A stretch of DNA of 64,000 bases from Tyto alba (lineage: Eukaryota > Chordata > Aves > Strigiformes > Tytonidae). Of the stretch, positions 12,130 to 23,800 are shown in pieces. Each line of letters begins with the position of its first letter. The first letter of the stretch is position 1. The DNA lies in NCBI RefSeq assembly GCF_018691265.1, contig NW_024881321.1:22728198-22792197 (forward strand), written 5' to 3'. Position numbers and translations under genes: made by a program. Under the pieces are notes generated by a model that was not told the DNA's origin, ran no database searches, and worked only from the letters and a program-made list of their open reading frames with translations.

Positions 12130-12942
12130 TGTACAACTAATGGTGGGTTATCTTCCATGGGATAGAACATTTGTTCCTCTGGTGAGTAAGTTTTAACTAA
12201 CAGATACCCACCTGCCCAGCCGCACCTTCTCTCTCCCTCCTCAGACAGACAGGGGGAGAAAACAAGATGACAAAGCTTGTAGGTTGAGACAAGGATAGGC
12301 AGATAGCTTACCACTTGCTGTTGTAGGCAAAACAGACTTGACTAGGGGAAAATTAATTTATTCCCAATTAAAATAGATTCTGGTAGTAAGAAACAAAGAC
12401 AAACATTAAACAAACATTGTTGCTCCACCTCCACTCTTTCCCATCCCCAACTTCATTCCTTCATTCTCGACTCCTCTTAACCACACTGAGTGGCACAGGT
12501 GAATGGGACTTGGGAGATTATAGTTATAGTTTGCTGCTCCATCCCTCTCACACTTTTCTGTTCCCTGTAGAGGGCTTTTATATAGGCTGCAGTTCTTCAG
12601 AAAAAAATTTGGTCCATGGTGGGTCCTCCATGGGCTGCAGGAATATCTCCTCTAGTGCCATGGAACACCTCCTCCTCATTCTCCAACCTTGGTGATCCCT
12701 CTAGTGTTTTTCACTTTTTTTCTCTTTGTTCTCTAACTGTTACGTATTCTTTCCCCTTTCTTAAATATGCTTTCCAGAAGCACCACCATTTTGGCTGGGG
12801 GGATTAGCTGTGCTCTCCGGTGGATCCGTTGCAGCTGGCTGGAACCAGCCACATCCAGAACAGGGAAGCCCTGGCCTCTCCTCACCAGGGGTCACCCCTG
12901 CAGCCTCTAACTGCCAGCACCTGGACACCTGCACTCAATATA
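12130..12942 (-). mobile_element. Degraded LTR, minus strand (same family as the LTR at 61157)
   Basis: The minus-strand reading shares ordered blocks with the solo LTR at 61157-62229: a GC-rich U3, the promoter core GCATATTTAAG (12760-12770; GTATTTAAG in the other copy), an AATAAA signal (12357-12362) and a downstream CCCCTA...AGTCTG..TTTTGCC block. The termini are decayed and no target duplication could be identified, so the ends are estimates. Open frames inside are chance frames in the GC-rich R region. I see no retroviral coding sequence next to it, so it behaves as a solo LTR. Confidence 0.6.
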
Positions 12943-13179
12943 ATTCCATAGAGCAGAACTCCACATTTTTTTAAATGTCTGTTTATGGGACTTCCATTTG
13001 AAATAAAATTGAAAGCCACTTGGTATGGGATTCATCTGGCTAAGTAGAGATATCTGAAGTGTAAATCAATCTTATTTAGCTACGAAATCTTGATTCAGTT
13101 CCAAACATCAATACCTAGGGTTATATGAGATGACAGAAAAGTCTGCATAATGCTGACAGGACTTGAGAAAGATCTGCAC

Positions 13180-14168
13180 ATTTCAGGGGTGCCAGACTCA
13201 GTCACAAGTAGTGTTCCCCAGGGATCAGTACTGGGACCAGTTCTGTTTAATATCTTTATCAATAATCTGGATGAGGGGATTGAGTGCACCCTCAGTAAGT
13301 TTGAAGATGACACCAAGTTGAGCAGGAGTGTTGATCTGCTTGATGGTAGGAAGGTTTTACAGAGGGATCTGGACAGGCTGGATCAATAGGCCAAGGCCAA
13401 CTGTATGAGATTCAACAATGCTAAGTGCCAGGTCCTGCAGTTGGATCACAACAACCCCATGCAATGCTAAAGGCTTAGGAAAGAGTGGCTGGAAAGCTGC
13501 CCAGTGGAAAATGATCTGGGGGTGTTAGTTGACAGCCAGCTGAATATAAGCCAGCAGTGTGCCCACGTGGCCAAGAAGGCCAAAATCAATCTGGATTGTA
13601 ACAGCAATAATGTAGCCAGTAGGACTAAGGAATGATCATCCCTCTGTGCTTGGCACTAGTGAGGCTACACATCAAATACTGTGTTTGGTTTTGGGAACCT
13701 CACTACAAGGAAGACATTGAACATGTCCAAAGAAGGTCAATGAAGCTGGTGAAGGGTCAGGAGAACAAGTCTTATGAGGGGCGGCTGAAGGAACTGGGGT
13801 TGTTTAACCTGGAGAAAAGGAGGCCCAGAGGAGACCACTCTCCTACAGCTACCTGAAAGGAGGTTGCAGCAAAGTGGCTGTCAGTCTCTTTCTCCCAAGT
13901 AACAGGTGATAGGAGAAGAGAGAATGGCCTCATGTTACATCAGGGGAGGTTTAGATTGGATCTTAGGAAGATTTTCTTCACCAAAAGGTTTATCAAACAT
14001 TGGAACAGGCTGCCCAGTGAAATGATTGAGTCACTATCCCTGGAGGTATTTAAAAGACGTGTAGATGTGGCACTGAAGGACATAGCTCAGTGGTGGACTT
14101 GGCAGTGTTAGGTTAATGGTTGGACTGGATGATCTTAAAGATCTTTTCCAACCTAAATTATTCTATGA
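13180..14168 (+). mobile_element. CR1 LINE, 5'-truncated with complete 3' end
   Basis: The frame begins inside the reverse transcriptase: [18 protein letters not shown] (motif B) near 13210, then F-E-D-D at 13300-13311, where both catalytic aspartates remain although the usual alanine is glutamate. Further on come the DLDRLDQ and [11 protein letters not shown] segments, and an [11 protein letters not shown] block near 13790. The 3' untranslated region follows and ends at one ATTCTATG octamer (14160-14167), the typical CR1 terminus. Stops (13387-13389 and later) break the frame. Truncation of the 5' end is the usual outcome of CR1 target-primed insertion. The start at about 13180 is approximate. 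Confidence 0.9.
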
Positions 14169-14310
14169 CTCACAGTGATGATAATTACCAATTTTTAAAC
14201 AATGATTTTAAATGCATTGTAGCTATATTTGAGTTAGTTTGATGGTAGTTTATAAAGAATCAGTTTCAGACTGTAATTAAGTTGACCATGGTTTTGACAC
14301 ATACATTTGC

Positions 14311-14453
14311 ATGTCTAATGCCCTAGAGTATCTGCAACATCCATGCAAGTCTGGCAGATATTTCACAATATCTGCAAAAAAACCATTGTCTTCTGGAGTG
14401 ACAGATGAAGGACAAGCAAGATACCCTAGACCACCTGTAGTGGCATTAGACAT
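14311..14453. repeat. Nested inverted repeat
   Basis: The outer arms ATGTCTAATGCC (14311-14322) and GGCATTAGACAT (14442-14453) are perfect 12-bp complements. Inside them GCAGATATT (14354-14362) and AATATCTGC (14367-14375) form a perfect 9-bp stem with a four-base loop. It could be a remnant of a small inverted-repeat transposon, a structured RNA or coincidence. No target duplication was found. Confidence 0.5.
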
Positions 14454-16801
14454 CTAACTGAATCAAAAATCTGCACATGAGACATCTTGGGACAGAAGGA
14501 ATCTCCCCTTGATTTAGACAGCTAGATTAAAGTGTTCAAAATGTAGGAACCTGTGTCTCAGCTTGTGCTTAAAATCCATTATTCTCAATCAAATCTAGAG
14601 TTACTCAACTCACTCTCAAAGATAAATATTAATCTAGTCAGCTGAATGACTTAATTCAGATACCACTGACTGTTGTGATTAGATTATTACCAACCAAAAT
14701 GAAACTTTAAACATCTACCTTTCAATGTAATCTAACTTCTAGGTGTCCTGAAGTAGACAGGTATCTATACTGGCACAAACACTGGAGAAGAAATACCTCT
14801 TGAACATAATTAGTTGTATCTGGAAACACATGTTTGAAATAAATCAGCAATTTCTAGTGACATAAGGGGCTTATATGATGGCTACTTTAGATGTAGATTG
14901 TATGTAATCTACGCTGCAGATTTCTAAATTCAGATGTGATGAATCTTACTCCTTCAAGAGCAGTGTTTGCTTTCTGGTCTGATGCTACTAGACTTCAGGA
15001 TATCTAGGTTCAAATCTGTCTCTTACAGACTTTCTCTGTTGGCTGGGATAATACTCTGGATAAGACACAGTGTTATAGGTTCAATTTCTAAAACAGTATA
15101 GTAATGTTAGCATAGCATTCTGACTGAACTCACTCTGAGTCTTATTTAGACCTTGCTGTTATGTCTGTCATTACATCACATAGACAGCCTGTTCATATAG
15201 GAAGGGGACAATAATGTTTTTTATTTCGTGTTCAGATTTGTTGTTCTTTCGGTAAAGGGACTTCCTGTGTGTTTGTAAAATTTATAGCACATTGAATCTT
15301 TAGTTTCAATATAACCTTCTCTATGTTAGCATCATAAAAACAGAGGAAGATTTTTAATTTTATTTTTTCTGCTTAAATGCCTTATTGACAAGGTTTCATA
15401 AAACTAAGTCATACATATAGCTTTATAAAGCTAAAATATAATAATTAAACCTAAAGGAAAATGTACCACTATTGTTAATGCAGAAGTCTTGAACAAAGTC
15501 TTGTTCCAGATAGCTCAAATTGCAAGGCTACACTTAAACATTGAAGCAGAGACTCCATATTGAGAAGACTGAAAAGAATAACTTTACAGAAAAATATTTT
15601 ACTATTGTTCATGCAGAACTATGAAGTAAAGGTTCTCTGAAGTTTTCAGATAAATATTTAATGTTTCACATTTGACTCATTGGCAGTGTACTGTCGACCT
15701 CCTTTCAAAGAACTGTCTTCAGTCACCTCACACGGTAAAGTTCCTTTACCCCAAAGAGCCTTGACATTTAGTAGGGGCAATATACTAGCTGAACTTTTCT
15801 CAGCAAACACTGATCTCCACGCCTCTTGCTGAATGATTTATAAAGAGTCAATGAAAACAGATCACACATCCTGGTTTAATGGATGGACATATTTTATCAG
15901 GTTTAACAGCTTTATGGTGGGGACAATGGGAAGGACAGCATTAAAGGAATAGTCTTGCATTAGGTATAAAATTTACAGTACCCCAGCATATCACAAAATT
16001 CCAGACTGACTCATTGCCACATCATTACTTGAAATTATACCCCTGAAGAATTAAATTTTAAGGATAAAGCCACTATAATGCAAATTCTAACCTAATGCTT
16101 TACATGTCATTAAAATGTAAAGCTCAGTTAGAGAATTGCTAATATTTCTGCTTCTGTCCATCTCCATACAGATCAGTCTGCAGTACCTTAGAGCTATATT
16201 AGAGCAGCTAAAAAGGAAGAGGATTGATTTTATTTTCAAACTAGTCTGACCTATAGAATGAACAGGTAAGGCCTGTGCTTGTTCAAAGTGACTATTTCAC
16301 TAGTTCTAGCTCTGTTATGAGACATCTGAATCTCAACAATTAAGGCAGGGGAGTGGGAGGAAACTCTGAACCTTAAGCATTAAGGGGTGGGGGGAGTAAG
16401 GTTACTAGCATTGGAATACTGGATTCAGTGGATTACTCTGGGAACTTTCTTTTCAGTACATTTTTTGCTGAAACATTAACTTCTCAATAATACTATTATA
16501 AAAATGTTTTTCTCTGAGTTTTACTACCATCTCTCTACATCTTGTAAAGAATAGAAGACATAAATGTTGATATGGTATAAAGTTTCTGTTGACATGAGGT
16601 TGGAATGGCTAAATCTTTTGAGTGGTACAGGTTGTTCCAAGTAAATGCTGTATATCCTTCTATCCTGTATTGCAACCTGAACTGGTTTAGTTATTTATTC
16701 TCTATCATTTGTGTGGTTTAAAATTAGATATAATTTACCCTACAAAATATTTTCTTAGTTTCAGTGGGAGCAGAGCAAAGAATAAACTAACAATGGTTTA
16801 T

Positions 16802-16827
16802 AAAAAAAAAAAAAAAAAAAAAAAAAA
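16802..16827. repeat. Poly(A), 26 bases
   Basis: This is an uninterrupted A run. The upstream sequence shows no recognised retrogene or SINE. Confidence 0.9.
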
Positions 16828-17371
16828 GATGTGCAACAATCCCTTATATCACTACAAACTCAATCTGGTCTGTAAAGCCAGGAGCAGGATTTAGTTGGAA
16901 CTTAGATGGCTTCATAGAAACTGTGATCCAAATGTCCCTGCAGTTTTAAGCCTTGAGGCATCTGAACACTATAAAGGAAGTTATGGGTTTATTTGATTTG
17001 GAAGTTTAGAAGGCTCTTAAGGTGTGATATTTGCCATAGGTTCAGATAGCTGCATCACAGAGAAAAGAAAGAACTATACATATTTAAGGTGACTGACCTA
17101 TTTTAGACAGATACCTTAGCACAGGATGAATCATACTACATGAAATTACATGTTTCTTTTCACTAACTCTAAAATGAGACTAGGCCTGATATTTGCAATG
17201 TAAGTATTTACAACAGAGGGGCCTGAAGTTAATGCAGAGACATGTCACATCCAAGTGTCTTGTTTTTATTCATGTTAGAAACTTCCCCAGCCAGAGTAGG
17301 TGAGCATACGGCCCACCTGATTGTTCTTTTACTTAAGGTTCTTGAGGATTGTAATTCAGAATGTGTTGGTC

Positions 17372-17466
17372 TTAAACAATAAATAATTAAATACAATAAT
17401 AATTAAAGATTTAAAATTATATTAGAAATAAATATTAAAATAAATAAAATAAATAAAAATTTTAAA
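17372..17466. repeat. A-rich (AAAT)-like tract
   Basis: Imperfect AAATA units form a low-complexity tract. Confidence 0.8.
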
Positions 17467-18701
17467 CAGCTTTTATGTACAAATTCTATAACAATTTAGC
17501 AGTGATAGTTTTTGCCAAAAATGCAATTAGAAGCAGGCTTACTCATCATCACTCCTAATCTATAAACTCATGTCTTAAGAATACTCCTTTTAAAATGTTA
17601 TAAGAAAGTGAAGATAGGAGAAATTCAATTCTCTCTCTCTCTCCTTTTGTGCTGTACTGCAACAAAAATTCAATACTTCTGGGACTGGAATGTGACATTA
17701 TGATTGGGAGGATGACTCTAGGGATGACAGAGAGTTACAGATTCTGCTTCAAAATCAAGGGCACCTAAATTTTAATCAAAACTCTAGCATTGTCTATCAA
17801 GTAAGTAACTAAACAAATAAATAAAGCCTCTAAAATTTGGGATCAATGAGCTCCAGATGGGACCCTAGGTTGGATTACTTTATTAGTGTGTTTTGATAAA
17901 GCTTTGCAAACTTTTATAACAAAATTATGGTTCTTAAACTCATAAACATAAATATGCTTATTTTGGAACTTTGAGACAACTGAGGGTAATGTCAAAGGTC
18001 TACTGAATTTTTATTAAATAAATCCACTGCATTTATGAAATTGCATTTAATTTGAAAATAGACTATTTAAATGCAAGACAAGGGTAAAGCAAGTTTATAC
18101 ATTTTATGTAATTTTATAAAAATTCAAATCTTATAACTCATAGTTTCTACAGTAATAGAAAATGAAAGATTTTAAGACTGCATAGTTAAGAAACTGAAAG
18201 ATTCATGCTGTGGGTAGACTGAGACAGTAAAGATATCCAAGGAAGCTGAGCACTGCAACAGAAGAGAAGTTTTGTTAGAAATCCTTAACCTGACATGAGT
18301 AAAATGAAGTGTTATATAAGTAAAATTAATTGTTTCTCACCAGTATTAGCTCATGCCAGTGTCTTATTTTTGCTTTCCTTTATTTCTGAACACTTTTTGT
18401 TCTTTTTCTATATTTAATTCTTAATGTAGCTTACGTTCCCTTTTGGTCTTCTTTTGTTGTCTATTTTTATTTCTATTTTATATCTCCTTCCTGCTTTAAA
18501 ATTTTTGTTTCTTTTTCCTTCCTTTACTGTCTATCTTTCAGTTATCTGTTCTCAAGGTCTTTTCTTCCTTTGTGATATTTCTGTTGCTGTCATTTCGCTG
18601 GTGTCAGACTTTAATTTTTATTTTATTGAATTTTATTTTTTTTACTTTGCATTAACCTGCTTTTCTAAAAAAAGCTTGGCTTATACAAACACCGTAATTT
18701 T

Positions 18702-19120
18702 TCAGCTGTCTATTTGTCTCACATCAGTAACTTCTGAATCTGATAGCTCATTAACCAAATCTGACTGAAGAGTACAGAGTTTTACAGATAAGGCATTTCT
18801 CAATAGGTTTGGGAAAGTTGGCAGTTGAATGGAGGGCAGAGATCCAAATTGATGTCCCATCAAATGAAAATCAGTTACAACCAAACCCCATTCCGAGAAG
18901 CAACAGCTGAAGATGTTGGTGCTGCTGTCAGCCAGCCTAGTGCATGCTGCAACTTGCCTCCCCAAGCAGGTGAAGAACATGGGTGAGCAGCAGCCCCAGA
19001 CACTAGTGAGAGGAGAACGTATGTCAGCAATCTGCAGGAAATTGGGCAGCTTCTTTAGTTCCATTGCTCATCAACTTTTATTTTTTCCTCTTTTTCCTAC
19101 ACCACTGAAGTTAAGCTAAG
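18702..19120. other. Unrecognised block with overlapping open frames on both strands
   Basis: This block is less AT-rich than its surroundings. It holds a 120-codon open frame on the minus strand (18702-19064) and a 68-codon frame on the plus strand (18913-19119). Neither resembles a domain I know. The minus frame has a cysteine-rich centre and no membrane segment. Overlap on both strands suggests a compositional effect or the remnant of an old repeat more than a gene. Confidence 0.25.
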
Positions 19121-19295
19121 TCAAATGCTTTGACTCTGCAGAAAGCTGTTTCAGTGCTCAAGCTGATTGATTTGTCCCTGATACACAGCACTGACTGTCA
19201 TGATCAGGTCAGGAGATAAACCTCTATTCCCATGTGTACAAAATGGACCTCTTTACCAATACTGGATGAGCAAAGCAGATGATAATTATAATTAT

Positions 19296-19359
19296 GGTCA
19301 CCAAATAAATGCTTTTTGACAAATAATGGTCACCAAATAAATGCTTTTTGACAAATAAT
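19296..19359. repeat. 32-bp perfect tandem duplication
   Basis: A 32-bp unit beginning GGTCACCAAATAAATGC occurs twice head to tail (19296-19327 and 19328-19359) without a mismatch, which indicates a recent duplication. Confidence 0.95.
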
Positions 19360-19776
19360 GATCCTAAATTATTGTGTAAAAGAAGCAAAGTCACTAGCAC
19401 AGCTTCTATAACCAGGAACATTTTCATTTCTGTATTTTTATTGTACCAGAATCAAGAACTTCATATTGTTCAATTTTGCGGCATTTTCCTTCATTTTAAG
19501 TATTTAATAATCTTATTGCTTCCAACCACTGATACGAACAAACGAACCCCTCAAATCTGATTTGAACTAGTCATCTGTTGCAACAGCTGAAGTACAGCAG
19601 GAGAAGAAAAATCAAACACTAGACACACTATAGTTCACAGGGAAAGATGCTTCAACTGAAGATACATGGATGAATCTTCAACTAAAGCACATGCAGCACA
19701 AGTCAACAAGATGTAGCTAAGAGGAAACCCAGATAACACATTCTAAAATTTCAGCAATATATAAATAAAAAATATT

Positions 19777-19781
<5 letters not shown>

Positions 19782-19809
<28 letters not shown>

Positions 19810-19860
19810 ACAAACAAAAAAAACAAAAACAAAAACAAACAAACAAACAAAAACAGAAAA
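19782..19860. repeat. (AAAAC)n / (AAAC)n simple repeat
   Basis: Five-base AAAAC units pass into AAAC units. The opposite strand opens as a Phe/Cys/Leu-rich chance frame that is not coding. Confidence 0.9.
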
Positions 19861-20327
19861 AACTCTGCAAGAAGGCACCAGAACTCTTTTCTCTGCAAAA
19901 AAACAGCACAAGCACATACAGCCTGCTCTCTCTCAAATTCCCTGTGACTATGAAATTATGCTTTTTTCTCCATAACAATATTTATCATCTAAGATGTAGA
20001 GTTCCCCACATATCCTAATTAGAGCCTAATCAATAGCTGAGATGCTACAGACTCCTGTGAAAGTGAAGAATTTTATATTTAATCCATATGTACTGGAGAG
20101 GGCATGGAATTAAGGTTCATTATTCTTGGCCAAATAACATAGCTGTAAACTCTATGTAGGAAATGGGCATAATTTACTGTTCTTCCAGTTACCTCATTTT
20201 GAAGAGGATTCATCTGAGTATTTTTGAGACCACATTTTAGTCAATACACAATCCATTCAGTATATGTGAAGTGTATACAGATTATATTTCATATCAAGTT
20301 TCACAACAGAGGTATGCCGTGTTTTAT

Positions 20328-20800
20328 TGTCCTGGTTCGGGCTGAACTAAAGTTCCTGTTGGTTTGGCAGCGGGAGGAGTGTTGCAGCACCCTGAGACCC
20401 CAGGGGCTCCCCAGGTCCTAGTGCCCTCACTTGTGTGAGGGGGTGGGGGGAGCACAGCTGGAGAGCTGGGCCCAGATTGGCCGATATGCCATGTCATGTG
20501 ATGTTATGCTCACCATATAAAGGAAGGAGTGGGTGGGAAAGTGTAGGTTTGTGGTTTTGGGATTGCTAGCTGGGAATGGGAGTGTGTTGGTGGATGGTGA
20601 GCTATTGTATTGTATTGTATTGTATTGTATATTACCCATTTATACTGTCACTGTATTATTCTATTACTGTTATTAAACTGTTTTTATCTCAACCTGCAAG
20701 TCTCCCTTTGCCCCTCTGATTCCCTCCCCGTTCCCAAGTGGAGGAGGGTGGGTGAGCAGCTGTGTGGGGTTTAGCTGCTGAACAGGCTCAAGACATTACA
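20328..20800 (+). mobile_element. Solo LTR with TTTAT target duplications
   Basis: A 473-bp element starts TGTCCTGGTTCGG and ends ...ACATTACA, flanked by the 5-bp direct repeat TTTAT (20323-20327 and 20801-20805). It is the same family as the LTRs of the provirus at 29565-35246: shared U3 start, an ATTGGCC box, ATATAAAGG (20515-20523), the exact 20-mer TATTAAACTGTTTTTATCTC (20671-20690) containing the polyadenylation signal, and a shared U5. An ATTGT pentamer expansion (about 20606-20630) is private to this copy. Intact duplications around a single LTR point to loss of a provirus by recombination between its LTRs. Confidence 0.93.
20515..20523 (+). promoter_or_regulatory. TATA box of the solo LTR
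   Basis: ATATAAAGG lies downstream of ATTGGCC (inverted CCAAT) and a CATGTG E-box-like site, in the same order as in the proviral LTRs. Confidence 0.7.
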
Positions 20801-23800
20801 TTTATTTGCTTTGTGGATCATTTTATGGTTCAGCTGAGAGCCAGACAACTTCATCTACATAAGTATGAAAGAACTGGAAAACTTCCAGATTGACAGGGAA
20901 AGATTATGAAATGTCAAGGCCTGATGGATGCCAGTGTTTTTGTCTTTCTCTTGGACAGGTGAGGTCAGGCATAAAAGTGGATTAAAATTTTGATATTGAG
21001 AAGAGAATTTAAGAGAAAATGATCTGTGTTTTGGAGGCATCTATGGATTTTAGTGGTCTTATCCATGTTTCCCTGAAAAAATATTGGTCTATTACAAACT
21101 CAGTATCATTTGAACAGGGATCTATAGACATAAAAATAAATGAGAATACACTTGCCAAACAGTACAGAAAGCAGGCTCTAAAATGAGATGATTAAGAAGA
21201 GAAGCAAATAGATAACACACATCAACCAGCAGCTTACCAAAATGATTTGTCAGTTAGATCTATTGACACTTACCTCTATAATTCTGAGTCCTCTGTCCCA
21301 GATTCCTGGTGTTTGTATTCTCCATTCACTACTCTGCCATAAACAACCCTGGTTGATTCTTATTTTTTCAATCCTATTCACTATTACCCTTGATCCCACA
21401 AAAATGCATTAATTTAATAGGCTTCTTAGCCAGTGCTCCTGCTGTTATAGTTATCACCACCTACAGTTCTCAATCAAAGAAAGATTTTTTTGAAAGCTTG
21501 TACATTTGATATCCTACATAATTCTAGGATGATCACTGCCAAAAGGTGCTTGTTCATAATGAGGTTGCTGAGAAAGCCATGAATGAGAACTGTTCTAATT
21601 TACCTTCTGTATAACTGGAAAGCCTGTAATTCTTCCTAATCTATTTTCTGTATTTACATTTCATTTATTTACTTTGAAATCCAATAAAAGTACTTTTAGT
21701 TGTCATAAATTAATCTTATCTAGAATATGTCTTTAAAAATTAACTTTTTTTTTTTTTAAATGTTGTACATTTATCAAACTGTGATGCATGGAAATATCCA
21801 AACAAGTGACCAAGCAACATACTTTGGATAGCAGTTTTCTTAGATTAGAAACAATGAGCTATCTGATGGTTACCTAAAAATCATAAGAAGTAAATTGGAT
21901 ATAAGACTCTGTGATTAAATTCTAAGGTAAAGAGATGTGCAACTTTGTTACAAACTAATAAAATCCACTAAATTTGGATTCTGTATTTAAATGATAATCT
22001 GGATTAAAAACAAAGAAACAAACAAACACAGAAGACACAACAACAACAAACAAAAAACAAAACCAAACCAGAAAAAAAAAATACAAACCTAAACCTTCAG
22101 GACAGCTTATCAATCACTGTCCCTCCAACTAAATAAAGTTCTCATTTTTCTTCCAGCAACAAAGGCTGGAGGAACTATTCCCAGTAATTCACATGCTTAC
22201 ACTTTACTGTTGTAATAGAGGGGATCATTTGTCTTTTTTAGATCAAAAGGGCAGGAAATAGCATATAGAATTTCAAAAAATCTTTCTGCTGGCATGTAAG
22301 TAATGACTAAATGAGAAGCCATGAAGTAACAGCATTATTCAGTTGCTGTTACTGTCAACACCCTGTTTACACACTAAACTGACTTACATTATGTACAGTA
22401 TTTTTGTGTAACTTCAGCAAAAGAGCCATAGCTGAAGTTTGTTTCACTGCAGAGTCAAATACTAGACAAAATGTCTGTAAATGCTCTTTGCCTACTGTTG
22501 TTGAGCTGGTGCTAACAGAAATAGGAAAAAAATTACTGCACATTTCAGCTAGCAGTACACAGGCCCCTGTGACAAGGACAGGAGACATGGAGAACTGAGG
22601 CATTCCTCTTGTCAGTAGTGAGACAACAGCAGAATTGAGAGCTATGATGATCTCACTGTGGTCATAATTTAGATTTTTGTTTTGTGAATGCCTGAAAGAG
22701 AACACTTATGGCTGAGAAACAACTCTGGACAAGATGAGAAATTATTTCTGAATAAAACATCTCGTGTAAGTTCTGTATTTTTTATCTTAAAACTGTAATC
22801 AATCTCAAAATTATAAAGTTAAACTCTGATGTAGGTTAAGTGACATGAGAATTAAATAATGAGTACAGAAACACAGAAATACCATTCTGTCATTTGACAG
22901 AAAACCAGAAAATTATCTACACTTTAATTAAGATAGGAAATTTGTCATGCACTTTTCCACTATTTTAATAAGTGTATTTTTATATTAAAATTTCCATGCT
23001 CTAGAAGTGACTTCATTTTAGGTAAGCCACAACACCAAATAAGCTGACAGAAGCCCCTTTTCTCCAATTATATATGTATGGTGAAAAAACAACTAAACAA
23101 AAAACCCCACATTATAATCCAGTACTTGGTTTGCTGTGGTGCTCCTACTTTATTTTGATCTCACATCTTCTTATTGTTAGTCATGAATTGCTGATTTTTT
23201 TCTTAACTGTGAAGTTGTACATTATTATTCAAATCTTTCCTTATCCTGCAAGCAGCAGCCCTCTCCTGAGAAGTCAAATACTGCAGAGCTCTGAAACAAG
23301 ATTTGAGGATTTGAGATGTGACCTTTGAGTGAAAACATTTTAACCAGGAAATCTGATTATTATGCATAGGAGCATTAGTGACTGTTTCTCCTATGCTTGA
23401 TTTAAAAATGTGTGGAGCAGCTACTCCATAAAGCTCAGGTTTATGTTCTGAATTCCTTAAGTTATATAATGCCAGGTTTGTCTGCCTTCACACACAGCTA
23501 TGGTGAGAAACATGATACAAGGCTCACACAACCTGTTGAGTAGTTCCACCCATATGACTGACAACGCTGAGTCCATCAATCAGCATTCTCATGAAAGGCA
23601 TCATCCTCAGCTGCTGAAGCACAGAGGTAGATAAACGCATCTTACTATGTTGAAATTATTCTTGAGTTTCAGGCATTAGTCAGAAGTTTACTACATTTAA
23701 AATGAAGAGGAGAAAAGATATAATAAGGAAGCAGTTCTTCAGTCTTACTCAGCTCATTATTTTACATTTTTTGACTCATTCTTCAGAAGCTGAATAGCTT

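Larger units (their letters stand above)
14169..18700. other. AT-rich sequence, no gene recognised
   Basis: Apart from the inverted repeat at 14311-14453, the poly(A) at 16802 and an A-rich tract at 17372, I recognise nothing. A CT run (about 17630-17643) and a pyrimidine-rich zone at 18430-18660 give a long hydrophobic chance frame that I do not regard as coding. Confidence 0.5.

Noticed and set aside
12417..12807. Open frames of 92 and 63 codons near 12.5 kb
   Set aside because: They are antisense reads through a degraded LTR.
18454..18768. A 104-codon hydrophobic frame
   Set aside because: The DNA is a pyrimidine-rich low-complexity stretch, which yields Phe/Leu/Ser-rich frames by composition.
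19717..19978. Phe/Cys-rich minus-strand frames
   Set aside because: They translate the AAAAC simple repeat.
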